Assembly (NCBI GenBank): GCA_964642315.1
Contig: CAZXOG010000001.1
Location: 1 to 64,000, forward strand
Source of the DNA: JAGVDM01 sp964642315
GTDB lineage: Bacteria > Patescibacteriota > Gracilibacteria > Peribacterales > Peribacteraceae
DNA: 64,000 bases
Reading direction: 5' to 3'
Shown: positions 34,113-41,836 of the stretch, piece after piece
Position numbering within the stretch: the first letter of the stretch is position 1
How the letters are laid out: the number at the start of each line of letters is the position of its first letter
Translations under genes and position numbers: made by a program
Notes under the pieces: generated by a model
What the model was told of the DNA's origin: nothing
Seen by the model: only the letters and a program-made list of their open reading frames with translations
Database searches by the model: none

Positions 34113-35246
34113 CTACCGGTAGATGACTTTGAAGTCCACACTCCCGAATGTCTGCACCCAGATGGTGCCGAAGAGCCCTATACCGATGTTCCGGAAGGAG
34201 GGGTTCAGGATGTTCTGCCGGTGCGATGGAGAGGCGAGCCAATCCCGCATCACTTCATCCACCGTCAGTTGTCCCTGTGCGATATTCTCTCCCAGCGCGA
34301 AGTAGGGGGAACACGTACAGGTGGTCTTGCATGGGCACAATTCAAACGTTGGCTGTAGGTACCCGACTGCTTCAATACGGTCGATGTAGGTGAGTCCCTC
34401 CGGAGTTGTGTGGTTGAAGTACCGGCGCTTCCACATGTCCTCGGCATGGTTCTCGGCTGCGGTTGTGAGAAGCGGGTGCAGGGAGAGCGGCGCAAGGCCG
34501 TACCGCGCGCGTTCCGTATTCACCTGGTCGAAGAGCTCCGCCCGTGTTTGCGATCCGATGATGACGTTGCTGCGCAGCACGTGCATCAGGGCGGATTTGA
34601 CCATGGCGACGGTGATGTACTGGGTTGTCGCTCCTGCGGCTGCGTGCCCCGCCACCGTGAGGTATGAGGTTGTGGTGGTTGGCTGCAATGCATCCGAAAG
34701 AGCCCACGTCGGCGTGCTGCGGAGATTCGGATGCTCCGCGAGAACGCGCTGCACCGCGTCCGAAATCTCGTAATGCGTCACGAGGACGTTCGGATAGAGC
34801 ATGTCCGGACTCGGTTTCGTGAAGAGCTGGTACTGGGCCGCAACTCCAGCGTACGGCCAGAACCAATCCTCACGCTTCACGTCGCGGTAGGCGTTCTGCA
34901 GGGTTGCGGAGAGCGCGAACGTCTTGGAGAGCATCTTCAGGAATTCGGCACGCGTGACCGGTTTATGTGGGTAGGCGAGCCCCTGCGTCGGCGGATCAAG
35001 GATGCCCCGCTCGAAGGATTCGAGAAGGTAGGGCACGTACCATTCCCCCTCGATGACATCGGGATACTTTCCGTTGTTACGGCGCTCGGGCGCTGTCACT
35101 CCGGCCCCAGAGAGGAGGATCATCGCCGCCTCGGATCGGGTGACATAGGACGTGGATGGTGTGACGCCATCGGCCGCATGTGCGACGGCAGCTCCGCTGA
35201 GCAGAAGCAGCAGACATGCCAGTGTGCGGCTGAAGAGAGCCGGCAT
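34113..35246 (-). CDS. Secreted protein with SLH-like repeats and a CAP/SCP domain
   Basis: The 377-residue protein has a signal peptide (residues 1-24, ending AVAHAA). A region of SLH-like repeats follows (about 30-170: SYVTRSEAAMILL, KYPDVIEGEWYVPYL, PHKPVTRAEFLKMLSKTF, YRDVKREDWFWPYAG), then a CAP/SCP domain (about 240-375). The latter shows FDQVNTERARYGLAPLSLHP, AAENHAEDMWKRRYFNH, ALGENIAQG and WLASPSHRQNIL, with the His and Glu residues of the CAP pocket. SLH modules usually anchor proteins to cell-wall polymers. A Cys cluster (CPCKTTCTC) is inserted in the CAP domain. It lies opposite to the ribosomal genes and splits the cluster. Confidence 0.9.
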   Translation of the reverse strand: MPALFSRTLACLLLLLSGAAVAHAADGVTPSTSYVTRSEAAMILLSGAGVTAPERRNNGKYPDVIEGEWYVPYLLESFERGILDPPTQGLAYPHKPVTRAEFLKMLSKTFALSATLQNAYRDVKREDWFWPYAGVAAQYQLFTKPSPDMLYPNVLVTHYEISDAVQRVLAEHPNLRSTPTWALSDALQPTTTTSYLTVAGHAAAGATTQYITVAMVKSALMHVLRSNVIIGSQTRAELFDQVNTERARYGLAPLSLHPLLTTAAENHAEDMWKRRYFNHTTPEGLTYIDRIEAVGYLQPTFELCPCKTTCTCSPYFALGENIAQGQLTVDEVMRDWLASPSHRQNILNPSFRNIGIGLFGTIWVQTFGSVDFKVIYR

Positions 35247-35262
35247 AGTGGTGAATCCTTGT

Positions 35263-35271
35263 ATTATACCA
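35263..35271 (-). promoter_or_regulatory. Extended -10 for the SLH/CAP gene
   Basis: TGGTATAAT on the minus strand is a perfect extended -10 (TGnTATAAT), 16 bases before the ATG. Confidence 0.65.
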
Positions 35272-35330
35272 CGTATGTATGTCTTTGGCTATCCCCTGCG
35301 TGCCCTGCGGGAAATTCCTGCGGGAATTCC

Positions 35331-35359
35331 TTGAGCACCCAGGGGAGACCCTCTAGGAT
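35331..35359 (+). promoter_or_regulatory. Promoter for the rplO-secY segment
   Basis: TTGAGC (35331-35336), exactly 17 bases, TAGGAT (35354-35359). It lies between the minus-strand SLH/CAP gene and rplO, where the split ribosomal cluster needs a new promoter. Confidence 0.6.
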
Positions 35360-35364
35360 AGCGC

Positions 35365-35382
35365 CGTCCGGACTTTCGGACG
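35365..35382 (+). promoter_or_regulatory. Leader hairpin before rplO
   Basis: CGTCCG and CGGACG form a 6-bp stem with a 6-base loop, followed by CAGGTTTTCTCC. It begins at about the predicted transcription start, so it would form the 5' end of the rplO mRNA. It could be a stability hairpin, an attenuator or a weak terminator. Confidence 0.35.
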
Positions 35383-35396
35383 CAGGTTTTCTCCGT

Positions 35397-35837
35397 ATGC
35401 TCCACACCCTTTCCCCCGCACCGGGTTCCCGCACATCGCGCAAGCGCGTCGCTCGCGGGAGCAGCGCCGGCGGCGGTACCACGGCAGGGCGTGGCGTGAA
35501 GGGGCAGCAGTCCCGTACGGGGAAGGGGAGGAGGTTTGGCTTCGAGGGCGGCCAGACGCCGCTCGTGCGCCGCCAGCCGAAACTCGGCGGGTTTAAGCCC
35601 CCGCGCCGCCGCTCTTACGAAGTTGTCACGCTCGCAGCGCTGGAGCGCGTTCTCGCGCCGGGCGCGTATGACGTCGCGGCGCTGCGTCAGGCACGCCTCG
35701 TGCGGACCGCGCAGCCAGTGAAGCTGCTTGCCCGGGGCTCTCTGACCAAGAAATTGTCCCTCACAGTGCATGCCGCTTCGAAGCAGGCACGTGCGGCGGT
35801 GGAGAAAGCCGGCGGGACAGTGACGATTCGCGCGTAA
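35397..35837 (+). CDS. rplO: Large ribosomal subunit protein uL15
   Basis: The 146-residue protein starts MLHTLSPAPGSRTSRKRV and contains the conserved GRGVKGQQSRTG and FEGGQTPLVRRQPKLGG, diagnostic of uL15, a late-assembly 50S protein. The frame is open far upstream (to 34731), but that part is antisense to the SLH/CAP gene and lacks protein character. It has its own promoter, and secY follows after 16 bases. Confidence 0.97.
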   Translation: MLHTLSPAPGSRTSRKRVARGSSAGGGTTAGRGVKGQQSRTGKGRRFGFEGGQTPLVRRQPKLGGFKPPRRRSYEVVTLAALERVLAPGAYDVAALRQARLVRTAQPVKLLARGSLTKKLSLTVHAASKQARAAVEKAGGTVTIRA

Positions 35838-35853
35838 ACTGCTTCAGCCAGGA

Positions 35854-37137
35854 ATGTTCACCTACCTCCGACAGCTCTGGCATTCCGAAGACCTCCGGAG
35901 GCGGATCATCTTCACGCTGGCGATGCTCTTCGTGTACAGGATCATTGCCCACATTCCCGTGCCGGGTTCGGATGTGTATGAGCTCAAGACGCTCTTCGAC
36001 CGCGGCGCGAGCGGTATCGGTGTCCTGGGGATCTTCGCGGCGCTCACCGGAGGCGCAATCGACAATTTCTCGGTGGTGCTGCTCGGGCTCTCGCCGTACA
36101 TCAATGCCTCCATCATCATCCAGCTCTGCACGGTGATCTTCCCTAAGCTCGAGGCTCTGAGCAAAGAGGGGGCCCAGGGGCAGCAGGAGCTCAACCGGTA
36201 CACGCGCTGGCTCACGCTGCCGCTCTCCTTCGTGCAGAGCTACGGATTCCTCATCCTCTTGAGCCGGGGCGGGCTCGGGAACTTCGTTGACCTGAGCTTT
36301 CCGGGCGTCCTCGCGCCGATGCTCTTCGTGACCACGGGGTCGCTCTTCCTCATGTGGATCGGCGAGCTTATCACCGAGAAAGGCATTGGGAACGGCATTT
36401 CCCTCATCATCTTCGTCGGGATCGTTTCCGGCGTGCCTTCCGTCTTAAGCTCCATGTTCTACGCGGGTGAGGGCAAACTGATGGCGTTCTATCTCTTCTG
36501 CATGGTGTCCCTTGCCATGCTCGTGGCAGTGGTGCTCTTCACCGACGCTCACCGGCTCATTCCGATCACCTATGCGAACCAGGGTGCAGGGCGCGGCGTG
36601 CAGGGGCACATTCCAATCCGTCTCAACCAGGCAGGCATGATCCCGATCATCTTCGCGGTGTCCCTCATCACGCTCCCCTCCGTCATCGCGCAGTTCCTGC
36701 GGACTTCCGTGCACTTCCAGTTCGTTGCCACGTTCGTGGATCTCCATATGAATCCGCAGAATCCTTCGTGGCTCTACATTGCCGCCTATTTCCTTCTGGT
36801 GATGGCATTCACGTATTTCTACGTGTCGGTCACATTCAAGCCGGATGACGTGGCGGAAAATATCCAGAAACGCGGCGGATTTATCCCGGGCATTCGCCCC
36901 GGCAAGCAGACCGCGCAAGTACTCGCGCGTGTCAGCAACCGGATGAACCTGTGGGGCGGGCTATTCCTGGGGGTCGTTGCCATTGTGCCGCTCCTCTTCA
37001 CCACGTTTTCCGATCTCACATCCCAGGATCTCATCATCTCCGGTTCCGGCATCATCATCGTGGTTGGCGTAGTGATGGAACTCATCCGCCAGATCAACGC
37101 GCAGCTTCTCGCGCACGATTACGAAAAGCTGGTCTGA
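35854..37137 (+). CDS. secY: Protein translocase subunit SecY
   Basis: 427 residues with ten predicted membrane helices. The N-terminus MFTYLRQLWHSEDLRRRIIF leads to TM1 and PGSDVYEL. The plug region, conserved LSPYINASIIIQL, and the cytoplasmic loop with RIPIRLNQAGMIPIIF-type sequence (IPIRLNQAGMIPIIFAV) are present. It forms the SecYEG export channel, needed for the many secreted proteins in this window. A short AGGA element before the ATG is one of the few purine-rich leaders in the cluster. The length is normal. Confidence 0.98.
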   Translation: MFTYLRQLWHSEDLRRRIIFTLAMLFVYRIIAHIPVPGSDVYELKTLFDRGASGIGVLGIFAALTGGAIDNFSVVLLGLSPYINASIIIQLCTVIFPKLEALSKEGAQGQQELNRYTRWLTLPLSFVQSYGFLILLSRGGLGNFVDLSFPGVLAPMLFVTTGSLFLMWIGELITEKGIGNGISLIIFVGIVSGVPSVLSSMFYAGEGKLMAFYLFCMVSLAMLVAVVLFTDAHRLIPITYANQGAGRGVQGHIPIRLNQAGMIPIIFAVSLITLPSVIAQFLRTSVHFQFVATFVDLHMNPQNPSWLYIAAYFLLVMAFTYFYVSVTFKPDDVAENIQKRGGFIPGIRPGKQTAQVLARVSNRMNLWGGLFLGVVAIVPLLFTTFSDLTSQDLIISGSGIIIVVGVVMELIRQINAQLLAHDYEKLV

Positions 37138-37242
37138 GGTCTCCATCTGTGCCCAGCCATTTTGGTATGGCGCATGTTGCGGAGTTTTCGATACTCTAGG
37201 AATGCATACGCTCTCCGTAATTCACTAGTTTCCCTCTCATCC

Positions 37243-37797
37243 ATGGATCTCGTCTTCCTCGGCATTCAGGGTTCCGGCAAGGGTACGCAGGCCAAGCGCA
37301 TCGCGCAGAAGTACGGGTACTACGTCTTCGATATGGGGCAGGAGCTCCGCACGATGGCTGCGTCGGGCACCGAGCTCGGCAATACGGTGAAGTCGTTCAT
37401 CGACGAAGGGCATCTTGTCCCGCAGGACATCATCATGCAGGTGGTGCGGGCCGCGGTGCTTGCGCACGGGAAGGGGAAGATGCTCTTCGACGGAATCCCG
37501 CGTGATATGGAGCAGAAAGCGGCATTCGATGCGCTCATGAGGGAAACCGGCAGGGATTTCCGCTGCATCAACATCCTGCTTTCCGAGGAGGAGGCGCTTG
37601 CGCGCATCCGCGGCAGGGCGGGGGAACAGGGGCGTGCAGATGATGCCGACGAGGAGAAGATCCTCCGGAGAATGCAGATTTTCCAGGAGAAGACGATGCC
37701 GGTTGTCCGTGCGTACATTCAGGAGGAGAAACTCATGCAAATCGATGGTTCCGGCACTCTCGATCAAGTAACCGCTGCCATCTCACAGGTATTGTGA
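37243..37797 (+). CDS. adk: Adenylate kinase, short-lid type
   Basis: The 184-residue protein has the P-loop GIQGSGKGTQ, the AMP-binding helix region MGQELRTMAASGTELG, and FDGIPRDMEQ for the DGFPR-type motif. It interconverts ATP, ADP and AMP. The lid is short and lacks the Zn-binding Cys residues. The frame extends upstream to 37162, but the conserved MDLVFLGIQG fixes the start. The leader is pyrimidine-rich (TTTCCCTCTCATCC). Position between secY and map is conserved. Confidence 0.96.
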   Translation: MDLVFLGIQGSGKGTQAKRIAQKYGYYVFDMGQELRTMAASGTELGNTVKSFIDEGHLVPQDIIMQVVRAAVLAHGKGKMLFDGIPRDMEQKAAFDALMRETGRDFRCINILLSEEEALARIRGRAGEQGRADDADEEKILRRMQIFQEKTMPVVRAYIQEEKLMQIDGSGTLDQVTAAISQVL

Positions 37798-37811
37798 GGG
37801 CGGCATATCCG

Positions 37812-38561
37812 ATGCCTACGTGCGCGCTATACACCAATCGGGAAATTCGCCTCCTCAAGGAGGGTGGCAAGATTCTCCGCGGCTGTCTTGATGCGCTACC
37901 CGCACACGTGCGTCCGGGGGTCACGACGGCGGAGCTCGATTGTTTTGCAGAGCAGTACATTCGTTCTCATTCCGGCGCGGAGCCGGCGTTCAAGGGGTAT
38001 CAGGATTTCCCTGCGACGCTCTGCACGTCGGTCAACGATCAGTGCGTACATGGGATCCCCGGTGACCGGATCCTCGAGGAGGGCGATATTATTTCACTCG
38101 ACTGTGGCGTGCTGTTCGGCGGGCTCTACACCGATGCGTGCATTACCGTGGCGGTCGGGAATGTTGATGAACAATCTCAGAACCTCATGCGTGCCACGGA
38201 GGAGGCGCTCCGACGGGCAGTTGCAATGCTGAAGGCCGGCGTCCGCGTCGGCGATGTCTCTGCCGCAATCGAGGAGTGCGCCGAGGAATACGGCTGCTCG
38301 CCGGTCGAATCCCTCACCGGCCACGGGGTCGGCCATCACCTTCACGATTTCCCGGATATCCCGAATCTCGGCTCCAGAGGAACGGGGCCTGTACTGCCTG
38401 CCGGAACCGTGGTCGCAATTGAGCCAATCCTCTCGCTCGGGGCAGGCAGGGTTCGGCAGGAATCGGATGGCTGGACGCTCAGCACCATTGATGGAAGCCG
38501 TACAGCGCACACGGAACATACGTTGCTCATTCGCGAGCATGATTGCGAAATCATCGCCTGA
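37812..38561 (+). CDS. map: Methionine aminopeptidase, type I
   Basis: 249 residues. The pita-bread metal ligands are visible: Asp in ISLDCGV and YTDACI, His in TGHGVGHHLHDFP, and Glu in VAIEPIL and the C-terminal HTEHTLL. It removes N-terminal Met from nascent proteins. A GTG at 37794 overlaps the adk stop (GTGA) and would add six residues; the ATG at 37812 is chosen because it sits closer to the conserved REIRLLKEGGKIL. Confidence 0.95.
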   Translation: MPTCALYTNREIRLLKEGGKILRGCLDALPAHVRPGVTTAELDCFAEQYIRSHSGAEPAFKGYQDFPATLCTSVNDQCVHGIPGDRILEEGDIISLDCGVLFGGLYTDACITVAVGNVDEQSQNLMRATEEALRRAVAMLKAGVRVGDVSAAIEECAEEYGCSPVESLTGHGVGHHLHDFPDIPNLGSRGTGPVLPAGTVVAIEPILSLGAGRVRQESDGWTLSTIDGSRTAHTEHTLLIREHDCEIIA

Positions 38562-38590
38562 GCATCGTAGTTTTCTCTTGGAAATATTTT

Positions 38591-38622
38591 CTGACTTCCG
38601 CAATACATTTTGCGGATGTCAG
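38591..38622 (+). terminator. Hairpin between map and infA
   Basis: A 13-bp stem with one mismatch (CTGACTTCCGCAA with TTGCGGATGTCAG) and a 6-base loop lies in a locally AT-rich 141-bp spacer, followed by GAGAATTTTC. It could be an attenuating terminator or processing site within the cluster. Confidence 0.45.
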
Positions 38623-38702
38623 GAGAATTTTCTGGACTTTTCGCTTGATGGTGAGCAGAGCGGTCAGTAGGATTCATCGGCTTTGTCTCGCTACGTTCTG
38701 CT

Positions 38703-39008
38703 GTGTCTAAGGATGTCATTGAGCTCATCGGCGTGGTGGAAGAAACCTTTCCAAACGCCATGTTCCAAGTCCGCATCCTCAGCACGCAGGCGAAGGATCA
38801 CGTGATCCTCTGCCACCTTGCAGGACGCATGCGAGTGCACCGCGTTCGCATCCTCCCCGGCGATCGGGTGAAGGTAGAGATGACGCCGTACGATCTGCAG
38901 AAAGGCCGCATCACCTACCGTTTCCGCTCCGATCAGCCGCTTGCCCCCGATGGGGTGCCGGTGGTACCGGGAGGAGGAGAGACGCCTGCGGGGGGTCCCT
39001 CCGCGTAA
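38703..39008 (+). CDS. infA: Translation initiation factor IF-1, C-terminally extended
   Basis: Residues 1-73 are the IF-1 OB fold (MSKDVIELIGVVEETFPNAM, GRMRVHRVRILPGDRVKVEM, YDLQKGRITYRF). IF-1 occupies the ribosomal A site during initiation. The family ends near residue 72; here about 28 Pro/Gly-rich residues follow, to 101. The start is a GTG. Gene order map-infA-rpmJ is conserved. Confidence 0.95.
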   Translation: MSKDVIELIGVVEETFPNAMFQVRILSTQAKDHVILCHLAGRMRVHRVRILPGDRVKVEMTPYDLQKGRITYRFRSDQPLAPDGVPVVPGGGETPAGGPSA

Positions 39009-39047
39009 AGAACGCTTCTCCGTGTGAATTCCTCTTTTTTCTCTCCC

Positions 39048-39176
39048 ATGAAGGTCCGCGCCTCTGTGAAGCCCATCTGCAAGGATTGCCGCCTGATTAT
39101 CCGCCGCAACGGCCGGGGCAAGAAGGTGCGCAGGATCGTTTGTAAAACCCCCAAGCACAAGCAGCGCCAGGGGTAG
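39048..39176 (+). CDS. rpmJ: Large ribosomal subunit protein bL36
   Basis: The 42-residue protein begins MKVRASVKPICKDCRLIIRR and ends CKTPKHKQRQG, the complete bL36 Zn-ribbon with Cys11, Cys14, one further Cys and a His. Seventeen pyrimidines in a row precede the ATG. The 42-residue length is slightly above the usual 37-38. Confidence 0.97.
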   Translation: MKVRASVKPICKDCRLIIRRNGRGKKVRRIVCKTPKHKQRQG

Positions 39177-39192
39177 TTTCCCCATTGCTCCC

Positions 39193-39573
39193 ATGCTCCG
39201 TATCGCAGGTGTCACCATTCCCGGCAACAAGCGCATCGTCATCGCCCTCACCGCGATTAAGGGCATTGGCAGGTCGCTCTCCAGCAGCATCCTCAGCGAG
39301 CTGCGCATCAGCGAGGATATCCGCCCGGACGCACTGGCGGAGGGGGATGCCGCCCGTCTGCGCGCGCGCATCGAGCGCGAGCTGATCGAAGGCGAACTCA
39401 CGCGCAAGGTTTCCATGGATATCAAGCGTCTGCAGGATATCGGGACCTGGCGCGGATACCGTCACCGCCGCAAGATGCCGGTGCGCGGGCAGACATCACG
39501 CAGGAATGCCCGCACGAAGCGCGGGAAGAAGAAGACAGGCCTCTCGGGCCGCACCACCCTAACGAAGACGTAA
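39193..39573 (+). CDS. rpsM: Small ribosomal subunit protein uS13
   Basis: 126 residues: MLRIAGVTIPGNKRIVIALT, then the helix-two-turn-helix IKGIGRSLSSSIL, and the C-terminal RGYRHRRKMPVRGQTSRRNA that reaches the P-site tRNA. Normal length. The 16-base spacer before it is 14/16 pyrimidine. Confidence 0.98.
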   Translation: MLRIAGVTIPGNKRIVIALTAIKGIGRSLSSSILSELRISEDIRPDALAEGDAARLRARIERELIEGELTRKVSMDIKRLQDIGTWRGYRHRRKMPVRGQTSRRNARTKRGKKKTGLSGRTTLTKT

Positions 39574-39591
39574 TCCTTCACCCCTTTTTCC

Positions 39592-40038
39592 ATGGCAGAG
39601 GAAACGAAGCCAACAACGCCGACCACTCAAGCAGCCGCTCCGGAGGATGCGGCACCCGCCGCTGCCCGTGCAAAGCGGAAAGTGAAGAAGAAGGTTCCTA
39701 TTGCCTTCGTGCACGTGCACGCCGGGGAGAACAATACTATCGTCACGTTCACCGATCTCAACGGCGCTAAGCTTGTGTGGAGCAGCTGCGGCGTTGCCGG
39801 ATTCAAGGGGACGAGGAAGTCCACGCCGTACGCCGCGAAAGTCGCGGCCGAGCAGGCGGCGGAGAAGGCCCAGGTGTACGGGATCGAGTCGGTGCACGTG
39901 CGTGTGAAGGGTCTCGGACCCGGCAGGGAACAGGCTATCCGCGGGTTGCAGGGCGCAGGGCTGAATTTGGAGTCCATTGCCGATGTCACGCCAATCCCGC
40001 ACGGAGGTGTGCGTCCGCGCCGCCGCCGCCGCGTGTAG
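39592..40038 (+). CDS. rpsK: Small ribosomal subunit protein uS11
   Basis: Residues about 35-148 are uS11 (AFVHVHAGENNTIVTFTDLN, SSCGVAGFKGTRKSTPYAAK, GPGREQAIRGLQGAGL, IPHGGVRPRRRRRV). It forms part of the 30S platform near the mRNA exit. An Ala/Thr-rich N-terminal extension of about 25 residues is unusual. The leader TCCTTCACCCCTTTTTCC has a single purine. Confidence 0.97.
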   Translation: MAEETKPTTPTTQAAAPEDAAPAAARAKRKVKKKVPIAFVHVHAGENNTIVTFTDLNGAKLVWSSCGVAGFKGTRKSTPYAAKVAAEQAAEKAQVYGIESVHVRVKGLGPGREQAIRGLQGAGLNLESIADVTPIPHGGVRPRRRRRV

Positions 40039-40083
40039 TACGCCGTTCGTTTCTTCCCTTACGTTCTCCCTTATTCCCCACGC

Positions 40084-40701
40084 ATGAAGTACACAGGACC
40101 AAAAGCGAAGCGCTGCCGCAGGCAGGGGACGAACCTCTACGGTTCGGACAAGTACGACAAAATCCTGCAGCGCAAGCCGCAGCTGCCGGGCAAGGGTCCG
40201 CGCGCCCGTGTCGGCCGGCGTTCGCCGTATGCTTTGCAGCTCATCGAGAAGCAGAAAATGCGCGATCTCTACGGTCTCTCGGAGAAGCAATTCCGCCGTG
40301 TGTACGAGCATGCATCGAAGGCGACAGGGAAAACGGGCGAGGTCATGCAGCAGCTTCTGGAGCGCCGTCTCGACAACGTGCTCTATCGTGCAGGGTTCGC
40401 TCTCACGCGCATGCAGGCGCGGCAGTTTGCGAGTCACGGGGTGTTTCTCGTGGATAACCGCCGGGTGACATGCCCGTCGTACCTCGTGCGCGAAGGGCAG
40501 AAGATTGTCGTGCGCCCGAAGTCCAGGCAGTCTACGGCATTCGTGGACATTCTTGCCGCGCACGAGAAGTACATGCCGCCCAAATGGCTGCGCGTTGACA
40601 GTTCCGCCATGCAGGCGGAGGTGGTTTCTCTGCCGGAGCCGGATCAAACTGAGCAGGTTGTGGATATCCGGCAGGTGCTGGAGTTCTACTCCCGGAATTA
40701 A
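40084..40701 (+). CDS. rpsD: Small ribosomal subunit protein uS4
   Basis: 205 residues, starting MKYTGPKAKRCRRQGTNLYG, with the S4 RNA-binding domain LERRLDNVLYRAGFALTRMQ and ARQFASHGVFLVDNRRV. It is a primary 16S-binding assembly protein. Length is typical. The Zn-binding N-terminal Cys cluster of some bacteria is absent. Confidence 0.97.
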   Translation: MKYTGPKAKRCRRQGTNLYGSDKYDKILQRKPQLPGKGPRARVGRRSPYALQLIEKQKMRDLYGLSEKQFRRVYEHASKATGKTGEVMQQLLERRLDNVLYRAGFALTRMQARQFASHGVFLVDNRRVTCPSYLVREGQKIVVRPKSRQSTAFVDILAAHEKYMPPKWLRVDSSAMQAEVVSLPEPDQTEQVVDIRQVLEFYSRN

Positions 40702-40758
40702 GTTCTGTCCTGCGGAGGAGAGACCTCCGCGGCCCCACGTCCCTTTCCCATCCTCCTC

Positions 40759-41769
40759 ATGCACATCTTGCAGGAAGAAATCGGTCTCCCCGTCTTCAGT
40801 GCCAACCCGGCCAAGGAGGGCGATCAAACGCACATGACGTTTTCCATCGGACCCCTGCCTCCGGGGTATGGCATGACGCTGGGGAATGCAATGCGCCGCG
40901 TGCTCCTCTCAAGTTTGCCCGGTGCCGCCGTGGCATCGGTGCGCATCAAAGGCGTGCAGCACGAGTATGCCACCATCAAAGGCGTGCGGGACTCCGTCGT
41001 GGACATCTGTCTTAACCTGAAGCAGCTCAAGCTCCGGAAGTTCAGCAAGGATCCGGAGACCATCTCGCTCTCGGGCAAGGGCCCGAAGACGCTGAAAGCC
41101 AAGGATCTCAAGGTGTCTTCCGACATCGAAATTCTCGATCCGGAGACGGAGATCGTTACCTTGGAGAAGGGGGGGGAAATCGACATGGAGATCATCGTGG
41201 AGAAGGGCGTCGGATACATTCCCGCGACGGATCGCAATCGCAAGCAGAACGAGCCAGGCCTTATTCACATCGATGCGGTGTTCAGCCCCGTGGAGCGCGT
41301 ACGTTTTGATGTGGAAGCCGCGCGTGTCGGGCAGCAGACAAACCTCGAGAAGCTCGTGCTGGATGTAAAGACGAACGGTTCGCTCACTGCCGAGGAGGCC
41401 GTGCAATTTGCCGCGCAGCTGCTCAAGAGTTACTTCGAGTACTTCTCGAAGGCGGAGAAGGTTGTGGAAGGTGATTTCATTGCGGACTTCAGCCGCGCCG
41501 GCACGCCCGGCATGGCCGAGGCGGATGCCGCTCCGGTGAAGGAGAGTTACACCCCGATCGAAATCCTCAACTTCTCGCCGCGCACCCTGAACGCGCTCAT
41601 CAACGCTGGCGTGGGGAGCATCGAGCAGCTCACCCGCTGCACCGAGGCCGCGCTGAGCAACTTCCGCGGTTTCGGCGCGAAGGCGCTCGAGGAGGTGAAG
41701 AGCACGCTCGCCGATCGCGGTCTCAAGCTTGCGGAGGAGAGCGACGACGAGGGCATGATGCTCGGCTGA
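40759..41769 (+). CDS. rpoA: DNA-directed RNA polymerase subunit alpha
   Basis: 336 residues. The N-terminal domain (1-235) contains PLPPGYGMTLGNAMRRVLLS and the dimerisation region. A linker and the C-terminal domain (about 265-325: PIEILNFSPRTLNALINAGV, LSNFRGFGAKALEEVKSTL) follow. It scaffolds polymerase assembly and contacts upstream DNA and activators such as the CRP/FNR protein nearby. The leader ends CCTTTCCCATCCTCCTC, pyrimidine-rich with no Shine-Dalgarno. Confidence 0.98.
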   Translation: MHILQEEIGLPVFSANPAKEGDQTHMTFSIGPLPPGYGMTLGNAMRRVLLSSLPGAAVASVRIKGVQHEYATIKGVRDSVVDICLNLKQLKLRKFSKDPETISLSGKGPKTLKAKDLKVSSDIEILDPETEIVTLEKGGEIDMEIIVEKGVGYIPATDRNRKQNEPGLIHIDAVFSPVERVRFDVEAARVGQQTNLEKLVLDVKTNGSLTAEEAVQFAAQLLKSYFEYFSKAEKVVEGDFIADFSRAGTPGMAEADAAPVKESYTPIEILNFSPRTLNALINAGVGSIEQLTRCTEAALSNFRGFGAKALEEVKSTLADRGLKLAEESDDEGMMLG

Positions 41770-41836
41770 GCCGCGCATTTTCCTCACGATTTCTTTTGCC
41801 GGAGTACCGGCGAATTCCCTACACTGCCACTCTCAA

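Noticed and set aside
34731..35396. A long N-terminal extension of uL15
   Set aside because: It is antisense to the clear SLH/CAP gene and has no similarity to uL15, whose conserved start is at 35397.
33461..35396. A cryptic rpmD (uL30) gene between rpsE and rplO
   Set aside because: No open frame there resembles the short uL30 protein on either strand; its absence agrees with CPR.
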